The translations under genes and the position numbers were made by a program. The notes under the pieces were generated by a model that was not told where the DNA came from, made no database searches, and saw only the letters and a list, made by a program, of their open reading frames with translations. This document shows positions 10,930 through 22,299 of a DNA stretch of 64,000 nucleotides, one piece after another (the first letter of the stretch is position 1; each line of letters opens with the position of its first letter). The DNA is from Purshia tridentata. Taxonomy: Eukaryota; Streptophyta; Magnoliopsida; Rosales; Rosaceae. The stretch is taken from NCBI GenBank assembly GCA_003254885.1, contig QANT01005115.1:82770-146769 (forward strand), read 5' to 3'.

Positions 10930-11512
10930 CATACTCAACAATCCACCAATAATGTGTGCAATTATCTTCAAGTTCTCGATCCTATTCAGCGCTGGTAATA
11001 GTGTGGAGCTATTTCCACCAACCACTCCAGTTTTTGTTCTGTTACCTGTCTCATGACTTCCCTTTTTGTGAGCACCAATTCGTGGTATATAAGCCATCTT
11101 GAAAGCACCTGTGCCAGCCCTGAGATGCGGTGTATATGCGCAGTTTGTGGATGCTTAACTGTTCTATAAGAACCATTCTTTTGCAGCCTAGCAGAATGAG
11201 GGAAGAAGCCAGATTTAATGCACTTCTTTTTAGTCTCAAAACCATTATTTGCTGACCCTCTCCAAGAGTCCCTCGAGCTGCTCTCTATCATCCTCATCGT
11301 CGTCTTCTGCTTCCTCGCCAGCATACAAAGTTCAAACCACCAGATGCACGTACATATTGTTTCATCAGTCGATGATGAGGCCGACAATGTTCTACAAGCT
11401 TGTCCACCACGTCACCCAGTGAGGTTGCTTGTTTCGTTAGTCCAAATGTACTCAACAAGCTGAGAATATCCCACCAATGTTATCAACTCTTCAGATCGCT
11501 CTCGCTCGCCAT
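10930..11512 (-). pseudogene. Collapsed DEAH-box splicing helicase pseudogene (DEAH1/ESP3 type)
   Basis: Read on the reverse strand from ATG 11512: MASESDLK, then a stop and frame changes through recognisable pieces of the N-terminal region (LARKQKT, an acidic run EDDDEDD). It then jumps directly to the far C-terminus: REQLEGLLERV, SGFFPHSARLQKNGSYRTV, YHELVLT, WLVEIAPHYYQ. These are features of the OB-fold end of DEAH-box pre-mRNA splicing helicases of the DEAH1/PRP2 group (about 1,040 aa). All RecA motor domains are missing, and several frames are broken. The compact joining of the two ends suggests a truncated retrocopy or a large internal deletion. It is not functional as a helicase. Confidence 0.8.
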
Positions 11513-11951
11513 CTTCGCTGATTAATTCCTAGGCTCTAATTTGATTCTTACAGTCGCCTCAACTTAGGCTACGTATATTAGCCTTTATTTTCCTGTGTTG
11601 TTTAGGAATACCAACAACCACCACGTGGCAGGCGCCCATTGGAAAAATGCGTACCCTTTTTCCTTGTTTTCTTTTTCTTTTTAACTTACCCTTGTTTTTT
11701 AGAATGAAAAAAAAAAAAACTTGCCTTATTGAAATCGTGTTTTCTTAATCTTAATTTTTCTTTTAAATGCAATTGGTTTCCATAAATGCGACCCTTCCCT
11801 CTCTTATAAATACATGTAGTCAACATGTTTCTTGGTCTAAAAGTTAGATACCACTTTGCATGAGAAGAACCCAGCGGTCCAAAACTCACAGTAGCGGTGG
11901 TGCATAGAGCAGAGCGCCACCAGTTCACATTCTCAAGCAAGGTCTCCAAAA

Positions 11952-11986
<35 letters not shown>

Positions 11987-12666
11987 GTGTCTACTTAAGT
12001 TTTATATACTTTAATATTTCCTCTCACCATATGGTAGTGCAAAGAAATCAAAGCTTTACATTTTTTTGATTGCACGCTTTGAGGGTAATAGACTGGCTTC
12101 TCTTTTTTTGGGAGGCTTCTTCATATCCACCAATATAGAACTGAAACGGTGAAAGATATTAGTATTGGAATGACAAACCATGTGGTGCATTCTTAGAATT
12201 AATTTTTGCTGCAATATGCTTCCCAGGAATTTTCTTGAACTCGGATGGGTGCAGTTGGTTACTTGTTTTGGTTAAAGCGTTATTACATGCAAATCAGCAT
12301 ATTGTATTGTTTTGTCATATGAACATAAATCGACACAACTATTAGAATCAAATTTGTGACTAATTAACTTTGTTTCTCTGAATTGGTTTATTCTTTTCTT
12401 GTTGTCTTTCTCTTTCTGTGCATTCTAAATAAGCAATTCCTTCAATTTATATTTTTCTTCTCTGCAAAATTTTTTTGCAATTCTTCCACCTTTCTATTCT
12501 AGAAGCATTATAGGTTCTGTTTATCTGTGGTACTAAATAACTTATGTACATTCTACTACTGGAATTGTAAAATGATTACCTTATCTGGAATTGTAATGCA
12601 GGTTACTGGAGATTGGTGATTAACTAAATATATTGGAGCATCTGTTTTGCTAGGAGAGAATTGCAA
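11513..12666. other. GEX1 upstream region and leader
   Basis: A palindromic G-box core CCACGTGG lies at 11621. A CT run occupies 11952-11982, a common feature of plant 5' leaders. An AG acceptor just before 12601 (TGCAG then GTTACTGG) suggests that a leader intron precedes the coding exon. Transcription start is not defined by the sequence. Confidence 0.4.
11952..11982. repeat. CT microsatellite
   Basis: About 15 CT units, probably in the 5' leader or leader intron of GEX1. Confidence 0.9.
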
Positions 12667-14853
12667 ATGGATCAATTTAGGTTTCTTCTTTCCCTGTTGA
12701 TCATCCTAACTCTATCAAGGACTTGTATGGCATTGTTTGGGTCATCTTCTTCTGAAGAGACTGGTCATAAGGCTACTGAAACTTTGAAAATATCTGGTGA
12801 TGTTGCTGCTGAATTCTCCATGGATGCTCTCAATGATGAAAATGGGATTGAACGGCTTAACAAGGCTAGAGGAAAACTGGTGGGCTCTAAGTCTTGTTGG
12901 CATGATGCTTATGAAGGAATATTTACAGCGCATGCATGCTCCAAGATTGCTATTGATGAAAATGATAAGAGAAAGAGATTTGCTTGGGATCTAAGCAATT
13001 GCTTTTTAAAGGAATCTGGAAGACTCCCTTTTCCTACATGCCATGTTGGCTCTCCAATGAAAGCTTGCCTTGAAAAGCTGGACCAAAATTCTTTCGGAAC
13101 TTACCGTGAATTCTACCTCGAAACCAACTCTATTTGCATTCAGTTACAGTTGAGTGTAGTATCTTTCTTTTAACCCATTAACTGTTCAAATATGAAGAAT
13201 ATTACTCTTAACTTGAATTGTGATTTTGTTCTTAATGCAGGTCTGATTTCTTCAGGCTTGAAACAGAGAGATTGGTGAATGATTTGGTAAAGTCATCTGA
13301 CTATGCAGAAAAAAAAATAGAAACCATAGCAGAGAAATCAGAGAAATTGTTGCAGAGCTCAAAAGATATACATGAATCTTTGACTTCAATTGACCAACAG
13401 ACACAACAAGTGGCTCTTGTTACCAAGAATGCTAGTGATCACATTGGTGGTATAGTGAAGCAGTCAGAGGCAGTGTTGGAGCAATCTGAGAAAATTGCAG
13501 CCTCTCAATTAGAGTTTCAGAATGGACAAGACAAAATGAAGGAAAAGTTGGAAGAGGAGATGGCAATGCTTCATGAGTCTTATCATACTCTTGGTAAAGG
13601 AATATACACTTTACAGGATGAGACTATTGAAATAGGGAAGAAGATAAGCATAGTTGGTGACACTATGTCAACAAAGATGAGCACGCTGCAAACCAAGGCT
13701 GATGATATTGGGAATGTAGCGGGGATTTCATTAGAAAGGCAAAAAGAACTTCTACAAGGACAATCTGAAGCTCTTAATGGGCTTCAGTCTCTAACTAAAT
13801 CCTTCTCTCAAGCTTTAGAAGAGAGCAGGAGCACTTTCATGTAAGTAAAGTAATTTCAAAACATCTATTTATATTAAACTGTATATTATGCAGGGATGTA
13901 TTGCAGCAATTTGCTAAATTTGGCAGTGAACAACAGGAACAACAAGAAGAGCTTCTTCAAAAAACGGAGCATATTCAACGAGCTTCAAATTCCATATTGT
14001 CAGCTCAGGTCACTATTTCTTTACGTTACATATTAATTAATGCATTCTATGCAGTAGTTTTATTGTTTCCCTTAAAAATACTCCATTTTATTTGTGCAGG
14101 AAGCTTTTGAGCAAAAGCAGGCAACCATGTTTGTTGTTTTGGATAAGCTATTCGCCTTGATAAACACCATATTGCTTGAATCAAGACTATTTAAATCTTT
14201 CATTGTTTATGTCAGATCAATGTTTATCATTTTCATGTTCACCAGCACAAAGCAAACTTACACTGTGAGACTCAAGCTTTACATTGGTACGAATACAATC
14301 ATCTGTATTTTAAATTAAAAAATGTTTTGTAAGTTTGTGACTAATTGATACATGAACAATCTTGTGTTACAGGTCTATGGATTGCATTCATGATAGAATT
14401 TTCAATCAGATTTTCAATAAATGGACTAGAGCAACAGACGTGTATAGTCACTATAGTTAGGATCCTTTATGTGCTTATTGCTTCAGTTCATATATTACAT
14501 TCTTTTTTCACGTACAGGTAAGTGAAAAGAACTCAGCAAAGATAAAATTATTGTTGATTTTTGTAATCTTCATTTAATATAATATAGATGTCTTTGCAAT
14601 TTTTAGGGACTATGAAAAACTGAACTACATTATGTTAAGTAATCTAGCAGAAGAGGTTAGAAGCTTACGCAAAAATGTAGAGTTGTCATGTGAATCAGAT
14701 GATGAAATAGAATGGTCTTCATGGGTTGACATTGACATACCGGATGGGGTTGAGAACCTAAAGGATTCCAACAACTTGCAAGAAGAGATTGGAGATAATT
14801 CAAATACAATCCCTTCGGTAACTGGAAGATATAATCTCCGCAGTCGTAGCTGA
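12667..14853 (+). CDS. GEX1: GEX1 / KAR5-family gamete nuclear fusion protein
   Basis: Six exons: 12667-13148, 13241-13840, 13894-14008, 14100-14286, 14373-14517 and 14607-14853, 591 aa, all junctions in frame. The family (plant GEX1, yeast Kar5, fish Brambleberry) acts in the nuclear envelope during fusion of gamete nuclei and in gametophyte and embryo development. Features in order: signal peptide (residues 1-24, ending CMA); a cysteine-bearing luminal domain with SCWHDAYEG, ACSKI, FPTCH and ACLEKL; the ICYQLQ-like stretch before SDFFRLETERLVNDL; a long coiled-coil region encoded by exon 2; hydrophobic membrane segments in exons 4-5 (MFVVLDKLFALINTIL, WIAFMIEF, IVRILYVLIASVHIL); and a basic tail ending GRYNLRSRS. 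Length matches the family. Exon 1 ends CA/GTTGAG; the downstream AG/G restores a Gln codon. Confidence 0.92.
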
Positions 14854-15900
14854 ACTATTTGTCTTCGTATGAATTTGCTTCAAACATATGTAAGATATGG
14901 TAGAACATACATATTTAATTTCCACCAATATCTCAAAATATTGTACGAACAATTCTCAATAATGTATAAAAGTTTTTTTTTTTTGTCATTATAACAATTC
15001 TCAATAATGTATAAAAGTTTTTTTTTTTGTCATTATTGAAAAAGTAGTATGACATTGTCTAGTTGTGTTCGTTATATATAAAATTTGCATTTAATTAGTT
15101 GAGTGACTATACATCCTGAAATATACTCTTAAAACTTTTTGTGTATTGATCTAGATATTTGGATTTTATTTATTATAAGCTTGCTAAAAAAGTTGTTGTT
15201 GAAATATTAGATTTTACACATTTGTTGCACTAATCATCATCATCATCATCACCAATTGTCTTTGACTCTTTGTGCAATATTCAGTTATAAAATATTGAGT
15301 TTCTTGTTTAATTTAAGTTTATACTTGATTATTGTTTAATTGTTCATGGGCCTTTTCCTTGTTGTTTTAGCAGTTTAGGGCTTTTGTTTTATTTTTCGCC
15401 TCTTTGTATGTGCTGGACTTTGTTGGTTCGGGGGTTATTTTGGATTAATAACAAAAATTTATCGTATCTGTTTCATAATACCAGTATATATGTTTCACGT
15501 GTATATATTTTTCATCACATTTCACATACAATAACAGCTGTGATGTAAAAAAACTAGAATTGTGGAGAAGAAAATCACATATCAAATCTTTGATAATTCA
15601 ACTCATTATGTCTTATATCATAATTTCCCTTAAACTTTATTTTTGGTAATTATTTCCATCAAACTAAACAATGACGAATAAAAGATTCGTATCACTTTAA
15701 TAACTGAGAGCACGGAGTCTGAATATCCTCATTATTTTTGATAATATATCCTCCTCTTCATTTGTTTTTATTTTTCTAATTCATATTTGTATAAGATTTG
15801 AAGAGTAATTATTCATTTTGTATAAAAAAAATCTAACGGTAATTAATACGTAGTACCAACCGTACCATCGAGATATCTCTCTTCTAGAATTTAAACCCCC
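14854..15900. other. Intergenic region GEX1-SGF29
   Basis: AT-rich. It contains a 45-bp tandem duplication at 14950-15038 in or near the GEX1 3' UTR and a short ATC run near 15235-15253. No gene is visible. Confidence 0.55.
14950..15038. repeat. 45-bp tandem duplication
   Basis: Two nearly identical copies, starting at 14950 and 14995, each with CAATTCTCAATAATG, a T-run and GTCATTAT. The T-runs differ slightly in length. It lies just beyond the GEX1 stop. Confidence 0.85.
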
Positions 15901-16657
15901 GCACGCCCGACAAAATATCAGCTACGAACTCAGAAACACAACCCGTTGAGACTTTTCGGACAAGAAGACTGAGCGTCGTTGGAGTCCGAATCTTCAGTTG
16001 GTGCCCAGTGTTGCCTTCAAGCTTCTTCACGCTTAACAACAAGCAAATATCCTAATTCCATTCAAACCCTCCTCCATGGTCCATGGAACAACAACTACAA
16101 CTTCTGCGCGCTAGTTTCACCCGCCGGTGATTCTCTCTCACCTCACCCGCATTCTCATTAGCAGGTGCGCCAACTCTAAGCTTTAGGGCTTCCAATTCTC
16201 AGCCCCATCTCAATTTGATTTGAACAATTTTTTTTTTTTCCTGTTTTCGCAATTCGGATCAACTGTGGGTGATAAAGAAGCAAATTTGGGGGGTTAATGC
16301 TGCTTTAGTTGATCTGATATGATTTAGTTGATGATTTGAATTAATTTCTTGGTAATTAATCAATCATTTCACCATTTAGTGTTTAAGATGGGAACTGTTA
16401 TACACACATTGATGCTGGGCCTGGGCTGTTTACACATTTCCACTGTCCTCAATAACGTTAAAATTCAAATCCAGAATTCTTAAATTTCAGAATTAGGTAC
16501 AATAATTCTCCGGGTGTGAAAAAAAGTTTTCATTTTTTCCATTTTTATTATTTCTTTTATTGAATAATATGCTTATGCATTCAAATTATTGAACTGGAAT
16601 TGTAGGGGGAAAATTGAGCTCGAAATTTGGTGGGGAGTGGAATTTTAGGATAAAACG
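15901..16657 (+). other. SGF29 5' leader and probable leader intron
   Basis: A less AT-rich stretch (15900-16164) looks like a transcribed leader and ends at a possible donor (GCAG/GTGCGC). A matching acceptor, TGTAG, lies at 16601-16605, followed by 52 bases of leader before the ATG. The open frame at 15979-16161 shows no known domain. The intron is inferred, not proven. Confidence 0.45.
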
Positions 16658-19090
16658 ATGTCATCACCGGACATTGCAGGAATACTGGACAAGTCAAAAG
16701 AGCTTGATCAGTTAAGGAAAGAACAAGAAGATGTACTCATTGAGATAAACAAAATGCACAAGAAGCTCCAAGCTAGTAAGTCCCTGGAAATATCACTTTC
16801 TAATTTTTATTTGTTTATAATTGGTTTTTGGGTTTTTACAGTATGTATCGTTGTAGTTTAGAACTGAGGAATGAGTGAATGACCAATGTGTTTTATATCT
16901 AAATTTTGATGTAGTTTCAAATGTTTTTATCATTGGTAACCATCCAAAGCTAAAGAAGATTATCAATTCCCCCGTTGCTATTGTTGTTACAAGCCACCCA
17001 ACTGGTTCATGCCACCACAATTTTTTCCTTGCACATCATGAAAATCCAGAGTGATTCAATGTTTTCCATGATTTTACCATAGTTTTTTCTGAATATTTTT
17101 TTTTTCAATCTCTCTTTGCATGTCAATACAGCTCCTGAAGTGGTTGAGAAGCCTGGGGATAATTCATTGTTGAAGCTGAAGAATTTGTATTCTCATGCCA
17201 AAGAACTTTCTGAAAGTGAAGCCACGTATGTTTGTTTACATCTTTCACAAAGTTGAAAACCTCCTTGTTATTTGCATATTATTGTATCTTTTTGGGTTAT
17301 TTGGGTGAAGATTATAAGAAATATATTTTTGAAGCTCATGCTCTTGTTTAACTTCTTTTTCTTATGTGTTACTTTAGTTTATTGGTAACCTGTTCAGGTT
17401 TGTTTATTGTATTTGGTTGCAGTGTTTCCAGTTTGTTGTTGAGTCAACTTGATGCTCTATTGCCTTCTGGACCTCCAGGGCAGCCACGAAGAAGGATAGG
17501 TAGGGATCCAAGATTATTAACGTTTGTAGCTATGCCAGCGAATAAACCTAAAATGCATCTCAGCGACTTATATTTCCAATGAGATGCCTTTGATTTTTAT
17601 TTGGAAAACACTATATTTTCTTCATCTTGTTGATATTAGATATACTGCAGAAGGTAATGAGCCGAAAAGGAAGAGAATGAAGAATGATTCAGATATTTCA
17701 AGGCTTTCCCCTTCCATGAGAAGCCAACTTGAGGCTTGTGCTAGTCTAAAAAATGAACAGGTATGCAGTATTATGGTGATTGGTCATCTCTGGTTCCTTT
17801 TAGCATCGTGCTACTCTAGTGCTCTTGGTTAAACTGACCTTCACTTAATTGATACTCTTTGAAGTTCTGTTTTATTGACATTTACTGTTACTTTTAGGTA
17901 GCAGCTAGGGTCACTCCAGAAGATGCTGATAAGGACGAGTGGTTTGTTGTAAAAGTTATGCATTTTGACAAGGAAACAAGAGAGTAAGTTTAGTTTTACG
18001 TACCATGTGAGAACTTTTTTTAGTTTATGATGATAATTGATTGAGAACAAATCATTATCCTTCGGCAGGTTGGTTTTTTTACTATAGATATTGTATGGTG
18101 TTAGTAACAATGGAACAAAATGATTTGGAGAATGCCACTCCACTAGGATACATATTCTTTCAGAATCTACTTAACTGTTTTTATTAAGATGAAACTTTAT
18201 GTGCAGATTTGAAGTATTGGATGAGGAGCCGGGTGATGATGAAGAGGGTGGCGGCCAAAGGTAATTTTTGCTTTTTGGATCAGTGCAATTTCAATTTGTA
18301 TATTTCTGCTTCTAAGAATGTTTGACTCATGAGAAACTGTGTCCAAATTTGAAAGAAGCTCTTTTCAGATTATGAGAGAAGCTATGTCTGTAAGCTAGCT
18401 TGAAATTTGAATGTTGCTGCTTCTCTTAAGGATGTATATGGCTTTGCTATGAAAATTTGTTTCTGCTTGTCTGGCTTAGTAGAAGTTGAGAGACATAACT
18501 TTCAGTCTTTTGTCATTGCTGCTCTCAGAAAATACAAGTTGCCTATGTCAGCTATTATCCCTTTCCCCAAGAGAAATGATCCTTCTACTGCCGGAGATTT
18601 CCCTCCTGGAAGACATGTTTTGGCAGTGTATCCAGGAACAACTGCACTATATAAGGCAACTGTGGTCAACCATCACAAGGTGATGATTAAATCCCTCCAC
18701 TTTGATGCACTTGAATTCAAACTGAAGTCGTTGTACCTCTTCTGTGGATTCAAATATTCTGTATTGTGTCCACCATTTCTTTGAATACGTTCAGTGATTA
18801 TGATATGGACCTAACCAGTGATTATGCTGTGCATGTTTCTATGGGATGCTCAACCATCAGAGGAAGGCAGATGAGTAAGTGATATCCATTTGTGCTTTAT
18901 TTGCAGTCACAAATTTCAGTTACACTGCATTGTTTTTATATTGTGCATGTTTGTATGGTACATGATATTCATGTTTTAATTGGGCAGTTATTTGTTGGAA
19001 TTTGATGATGACGAGGAAGACGGATCCTTGCCTCAGAGGACAGTCCCCTTCCATAAGGTGGTTGCTCTTCCAGAAGGGCATCGTCAGTGA
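16658..19090 (+). CDS. SGF29: SAGA-associated factor 29 (SGF29), tandem Tudor histone reader
   Basis: Nine coding exons: 16658-16775, 17132-17225, 17423-17499, 17651-17760, 17898-17983, 18207-18260, 18529-18679, 18861-18874 and 18988-19090, giving 268 aa. SGF29 is a subunit of the SAGA histone acetyltransferase complex; its C-terminal double Tudor domain binds H3K4 methyl marks. The N-terminus (SSPDIAGILDKSKELDQLR) is a short coiled coil. A basic linker (PKRKRMK) is followed by the SGF29-C domain with VAARVT, DEWFVVKV, PPGRHVLAVYPGTTALYKATVV, then YLLEFDDDEEDG and the closing RTVPFHKVVALPEGHRQ. Exon 8 has only 14 nt (AGGAAGGCAGATGA) and is needed to keep the frame and encode RKADE. Length and ends match plant SGF29 proteins. 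Confidence 0.93.
18861..18874 (+). other. SGF29: 14-nt microexon of SGF29
   Basis: Flanked by CATCAG and GTAAGT. Joining exon 7 (ending CACAAG) and exon 9 (starting TTATTTG) without it would shift the frame; with it the protein reads HHK-RKADD-YLLEF. Both flanking introns have consensus borders. Confidence 0.85.
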
Positions 19091-19681
19091 TCCTTTCTTG
19101 CTGTTTATAATTGTGTATAAAAATTATTGGTGTGTAGCTTCGTTTACCTACCACATGTTTCAAAACTAAGCAATGATACTGCGATTTCTTATGTAGCTTT
19201 ATAATTTATGTAGAGGAAGGATGTGATTTATTTCTTCATTTACTGTATTTGTATGAAGTAAATGTAATACTAATTGTTAATTGTAACACGTCTAATGTAG
19301 ACTTGATTTCATTTGAGCCTCAACAACGAAAGCTAGCCAAAGCAGTAGTGATTAAAATCTGAATAAAAGTGTAATTTTGTTTATTTTTTGTTATGGTCAA
19401 TGCATGAATGCATAATAATCATTAACAGTTCAACAGTAGACATGAACATGAATTCATGGGCAGAAAAACTCTGATGCAAAGGTAATTAACAAAGAATGAA
19501 AACACTAAAACTAATGCACAATACGATTAATAATTAAGCAAATATATAGTTAAGCAAGTGGGCCCACAGTGAGCCCAAAGGTCTTCCCCTTCAAACTATT
19601 GATTCTTCATTCCCTCCGTCCTCTCTTTGCTCGCAGACACACAACACCCGCACACACTCTGTCTGTCTCTCCTAGCAATCC
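19091..19681. other. SGF29 3' flank and TUFA promoter/leader
   Basis: AT-rich 3' region of SGF29, then the upstream region of the EF-Tu gene. At 19558 AGTGGGCCCACAGTGAGCCC contains the site-II motif TGGGCC/GGCCCA in both orientations, typical of plant genes for translation machinery. A pyrimidine-rich leader follows up to the ATG. Confidence 0.5.
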
Positions 19682-21178
19682 ATGGCTTCCTTAATCGGAG
19701 CCCCATCATCGTCGTCGTCATCTCCCTCAAAACTCCTGTTCACGCCCTCACCAACTTCTTCACCCAAGTTTTCTCTCTCTACCCACCTCTATCTCTCTAA
19801 ACCCAGCATTACCAAAACCCTAGCAGCCTCAAAGCCCAACAACCAACCCCTCCTCTCCACCTTCCTCACCACCAATGTCTCCACCGTCTTCCAACACCAA
19901 CCCACCTCCTCTCCAACCCCATCTCGACGCCAATCCCTCACCGTTCGGGCGGCGCGTGGCAAGTTCGAGCGCAAGAAGCCCCACGTGAACATCGGCACCA
20001 TCGGCCACGTGGACCACGGCAAGACCACGCTGACCGCCGCCCTCACCATGGCCTTGGCCTCCATGGGCAACAGCGCCCCCAAGAAGTACGACGAGATCGA
20101 CGCCGCCCCCGAAGAACGCGCGCGTGGCATCACCATCAACACCGCCACCGTGGAGTACGAGACCGAGAGCCGCCACTACGCCCACGTGGACTGCCCCGGC
20201 CACGCCGATTACGTGAAGAACATGATCACCGGTGCGGCGCAGATGGACGGCGCGATTCTCGTAGTTTCGGGCGCCGACGGGCCGATGCCACAGACGAAAG
20301 AGCATGTTCTATTGGCCAAACAAGTCGGAGTGCCCAATGTGGTGGTGTTCTTGAACAAGCAGGACCAGGTCGACGACGAGGAGCTGCTTCAGTTGGTGGA
20401 ATTGGAGGTCCGGGAGCTCCTGTCGTCGTACGAGTTTCCGGGGGACGACGTGCCGGTGGTTTCGGGGTCAGCATTGTTGGCTTTGGAGGCTTTAATGGCG
20501 AACCCCAAGTTGAAGAGAGGGGAGAATGAGTGGGTTGATAAGATATACGAGTTAATGGATGCCGTTGATAGTTACATTCCCATTCCTCAGCGGCAGACGG
20601 ATTTGCCCTTTCTGTTGGCGATCGAGGACGTGTTTTCGATCACGGGGCGTGGGACGGTGGCCACGGGGCGGGTGGAGCGGGGTAGAGTGAGGGTAGGGGA
20701 CAGTGTGGACATTGTGGGGTTGAGAGAAACAAGGACTACAACAGTTACTGGGGTTGAAATGTTTCAGAAAACGCTTGACGAGGCTCTTGCTGGTGACAAT
20801 GTTGGGCTTCTGCTGAGGGGAATTCAGAAGATTGATATCGGGAGAGGGATGGTGGCGGCAAAGCCTGGTAGCATCACACCACACACCAAGTTTGAGGCGA
20901 TTGTGTATGTGCTGAAGAAGGAAGAGGGTGGGAGGCATTCGCCGTTCTTTGCCGGTTACAGGCCTCAATTTTATATGAGGACTACGGATGTGACCGGGAA
21001 GGTGTCGCGGATTATGAATGACAAGGATGAGGAGTCTAAGATGGTAATGCCTGGAGACCGCGTGAAGATGGTGGTTGAGCTTATAATGCCAGTGGCTTGT
21101 GAGCAAGGAATGAGATTTGCCATTAGGGAAGGTGGCAAGACTGTTGGGGCTGGTGTTATCCAGGCCATTATTGAGTGA
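19682..21178 (+). CDS. TUFA: Chloroplast elongation factor Tu (nuclear-encoded)
   Basis: One uninterrupted reading frame of 498 aa. It delivers aminoacyl-tRNA to chloroplast ribosomes as a GTPase. Residues 1 to about 90 are Ser/Thr/Pro-rich and poor in acidic residues, a chloroplast transit peptide; the mature part begins around [13 protein letters not shown]. GTPase motifs: GHVDHGKT (108-115, P-loop), RGITINTA (switch I), DCPGH (switch II), NKQD and SGSAL. Domains II and III follow ([13 protein letters not shown], then [10 protein letters not shown]) to the C-terminal QAIIE. The closing block matches the bacterial-type factor rather than eukaryotic EF1A. The coding region, especially 19930-20480, is far richer in G+C than its surroundings, and this produces long meaningless antisense frames. 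Intronless structure is usual for this gene after transfer from the plastid. Confidence 0.97.
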   Translation: MASLIGAPSSSSSSPSKLLFTPSPTSSPKFSLSTHLYLSKPSITKTLAASKPNNQPLLSTFLTTNVSTVFQHQPTSSPTPSRRQSLTVRAARGKFERKKPHVNIGTIGHVDHGKTTLTAALTMALASMGNSAPKKYDEIDAAPEERARGITINTATVEYETESRHYAHVDCPGHADYVKNMITGAAQMDGAILVVSGADGPMPQTKEHVLLAKQVGVPNVVVFLNKQDQVDDEELLQLVELEVRELLSSYEFPGDDVPVVSGSALLALEALMANPKLKRGENEWVDKIYELMDAVDSYIPIPQRQTDLPFLLAIEDVFSITGRGTVATGRVERGRVRVGDSVDIVGLRETRTTTVTGVEMFQKTLDEALAGDNVGLLLRGIQKIDIGRGMVAAKPGSITPHTKFEAIVYVLKKEEGGRHSPFFAGYRPQFYMRTTDVTGKVSRIMNDKDEESKMVMPGDRVKMVVELIMPVACEQGMRFAIREGGKTVGAGVIQAIIE

Positions 21179-22248
21179 GTTGACTGAATCCATCACAGTT
21201 TTAATTTTTGTGCCTCTCATTCTCAAAAGTCAATTCTCAATGTGTTTTAGTTTAGTTGATAGCTAGCGTGTCCTTATTTATAATTATAGACAGCTTACTT
21301 GTCGTGTTATAGTCTTGTTGATAGCTTAATCTTCTTCATTTTTTGTTTTTGTAGTGGAGTTTTTGCTAGTATCTTATGATGTTGGGATGTGGAGTTTCTC
21401 ATCCTCTTTTGAGTTTTGACCCTTGTGAAGTTGTTAAGAAATTGAGATGGATGTGAATGTGATCGATTGAAAGTAAAGTCAGTTGTCATCTTTTTGTTTG
21501 CATCCCGAATGTTACATGTATTGTGTTGTGTTTCTCACCCTCTTGGGGCTTGGCCTTATTTACACACTACCACCACCACCAGCAGTTCACCATTGTATTG
21601 TATCTTGTATTTGGTTGTCACAATCAAATCAAGTTTAATGGTCCAGGATGAATGTTTTGGAATTTGGCTTCAAGTCAAGTATCAAGTGGGATCACAGAAT
21701 TTCGTTTATTTAAGGGAACCAACTGAACAAGAGGACAGTTTCTGGGTAATCACTTGAGTTCTTTTTTCTTTTTTGACACAAAAGAGGTTCCAATTTTTTT
21801 TTCAGTCAATGAGAAACAAAGCAAAAAAGTACCATACTAATAACCCTTGCCTGACTCTGTTAATATGTTATGTTCATCAAACATGAGGCAGAGGCTCCTA
21901 AAAATAGAAGAGATAAATCGAGAATTGTTAATCGCCATGAATTGATGTAATATTGCAAACCACTTAATCTTGGATTCTTGGCACACTGAACAAAATTGAT
22001 TCTAGCTTTGTATCTAATTATCTATTATACCAACTTGCCAAGCATTGATAACTATGGTAAAAAAAGAAAACAGAGAGAGGCACTCATGTCACATGATATG
22101 AATCATCAGGTTCAACAAGCTCAAGATGAAGATTCTCAAGCCTCTCTCTTTTCTTGTAATACATCTTATTACTGCTTTCCTGATTGTGATCTTCTCAAAA
22201 ATATTTCCTTTCATAACTCAATCTAACACAAGGTATTGACTTGCTGTG

Positions 22249-22250
<2 letters not shown>
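21179..22250. other. Intergenic region TUFA / GDSL-A
   Basis: 3' region of TUFA followed by AT-rich sequence. The open frames here (for example 21467-21757) have no family resemblance. Nothing else is seen. Confidence 0.5.

Positions 22251-22294
<44 letters not shown>
22251..22294. repeat. CT/GA microsatellite touching the GDSL-A stop codon
   Basis: 44 bases of pure CT on the + strand. The GDSL-A stop (TGA, 22295-22293 on the reverse strand) overlaps its edge, so the mRNA reads TGAGAGAGA and so on. Length changes would alter the 3' UTR directly after the stop but not the protein. Confidence 0.9.

Positions 22295-22299
<5 letters not shown>

Noticed and set aside
10986-11387. 133-codon reverse frame with helicase similarity as a live gene
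   Set aside because: Only the C-terminal OB-fold piece is present, the start is followed by a stop and frame shifts, and the motor domains are missing, so it is a pseudogene.
19789-21226. Long open frames on the reverse strand of TUFA (up to 224 codons)
   Set aside because: They are the mirror image of GC-rich EF-Tu codons; no domains, and compositions are the expected shadow.
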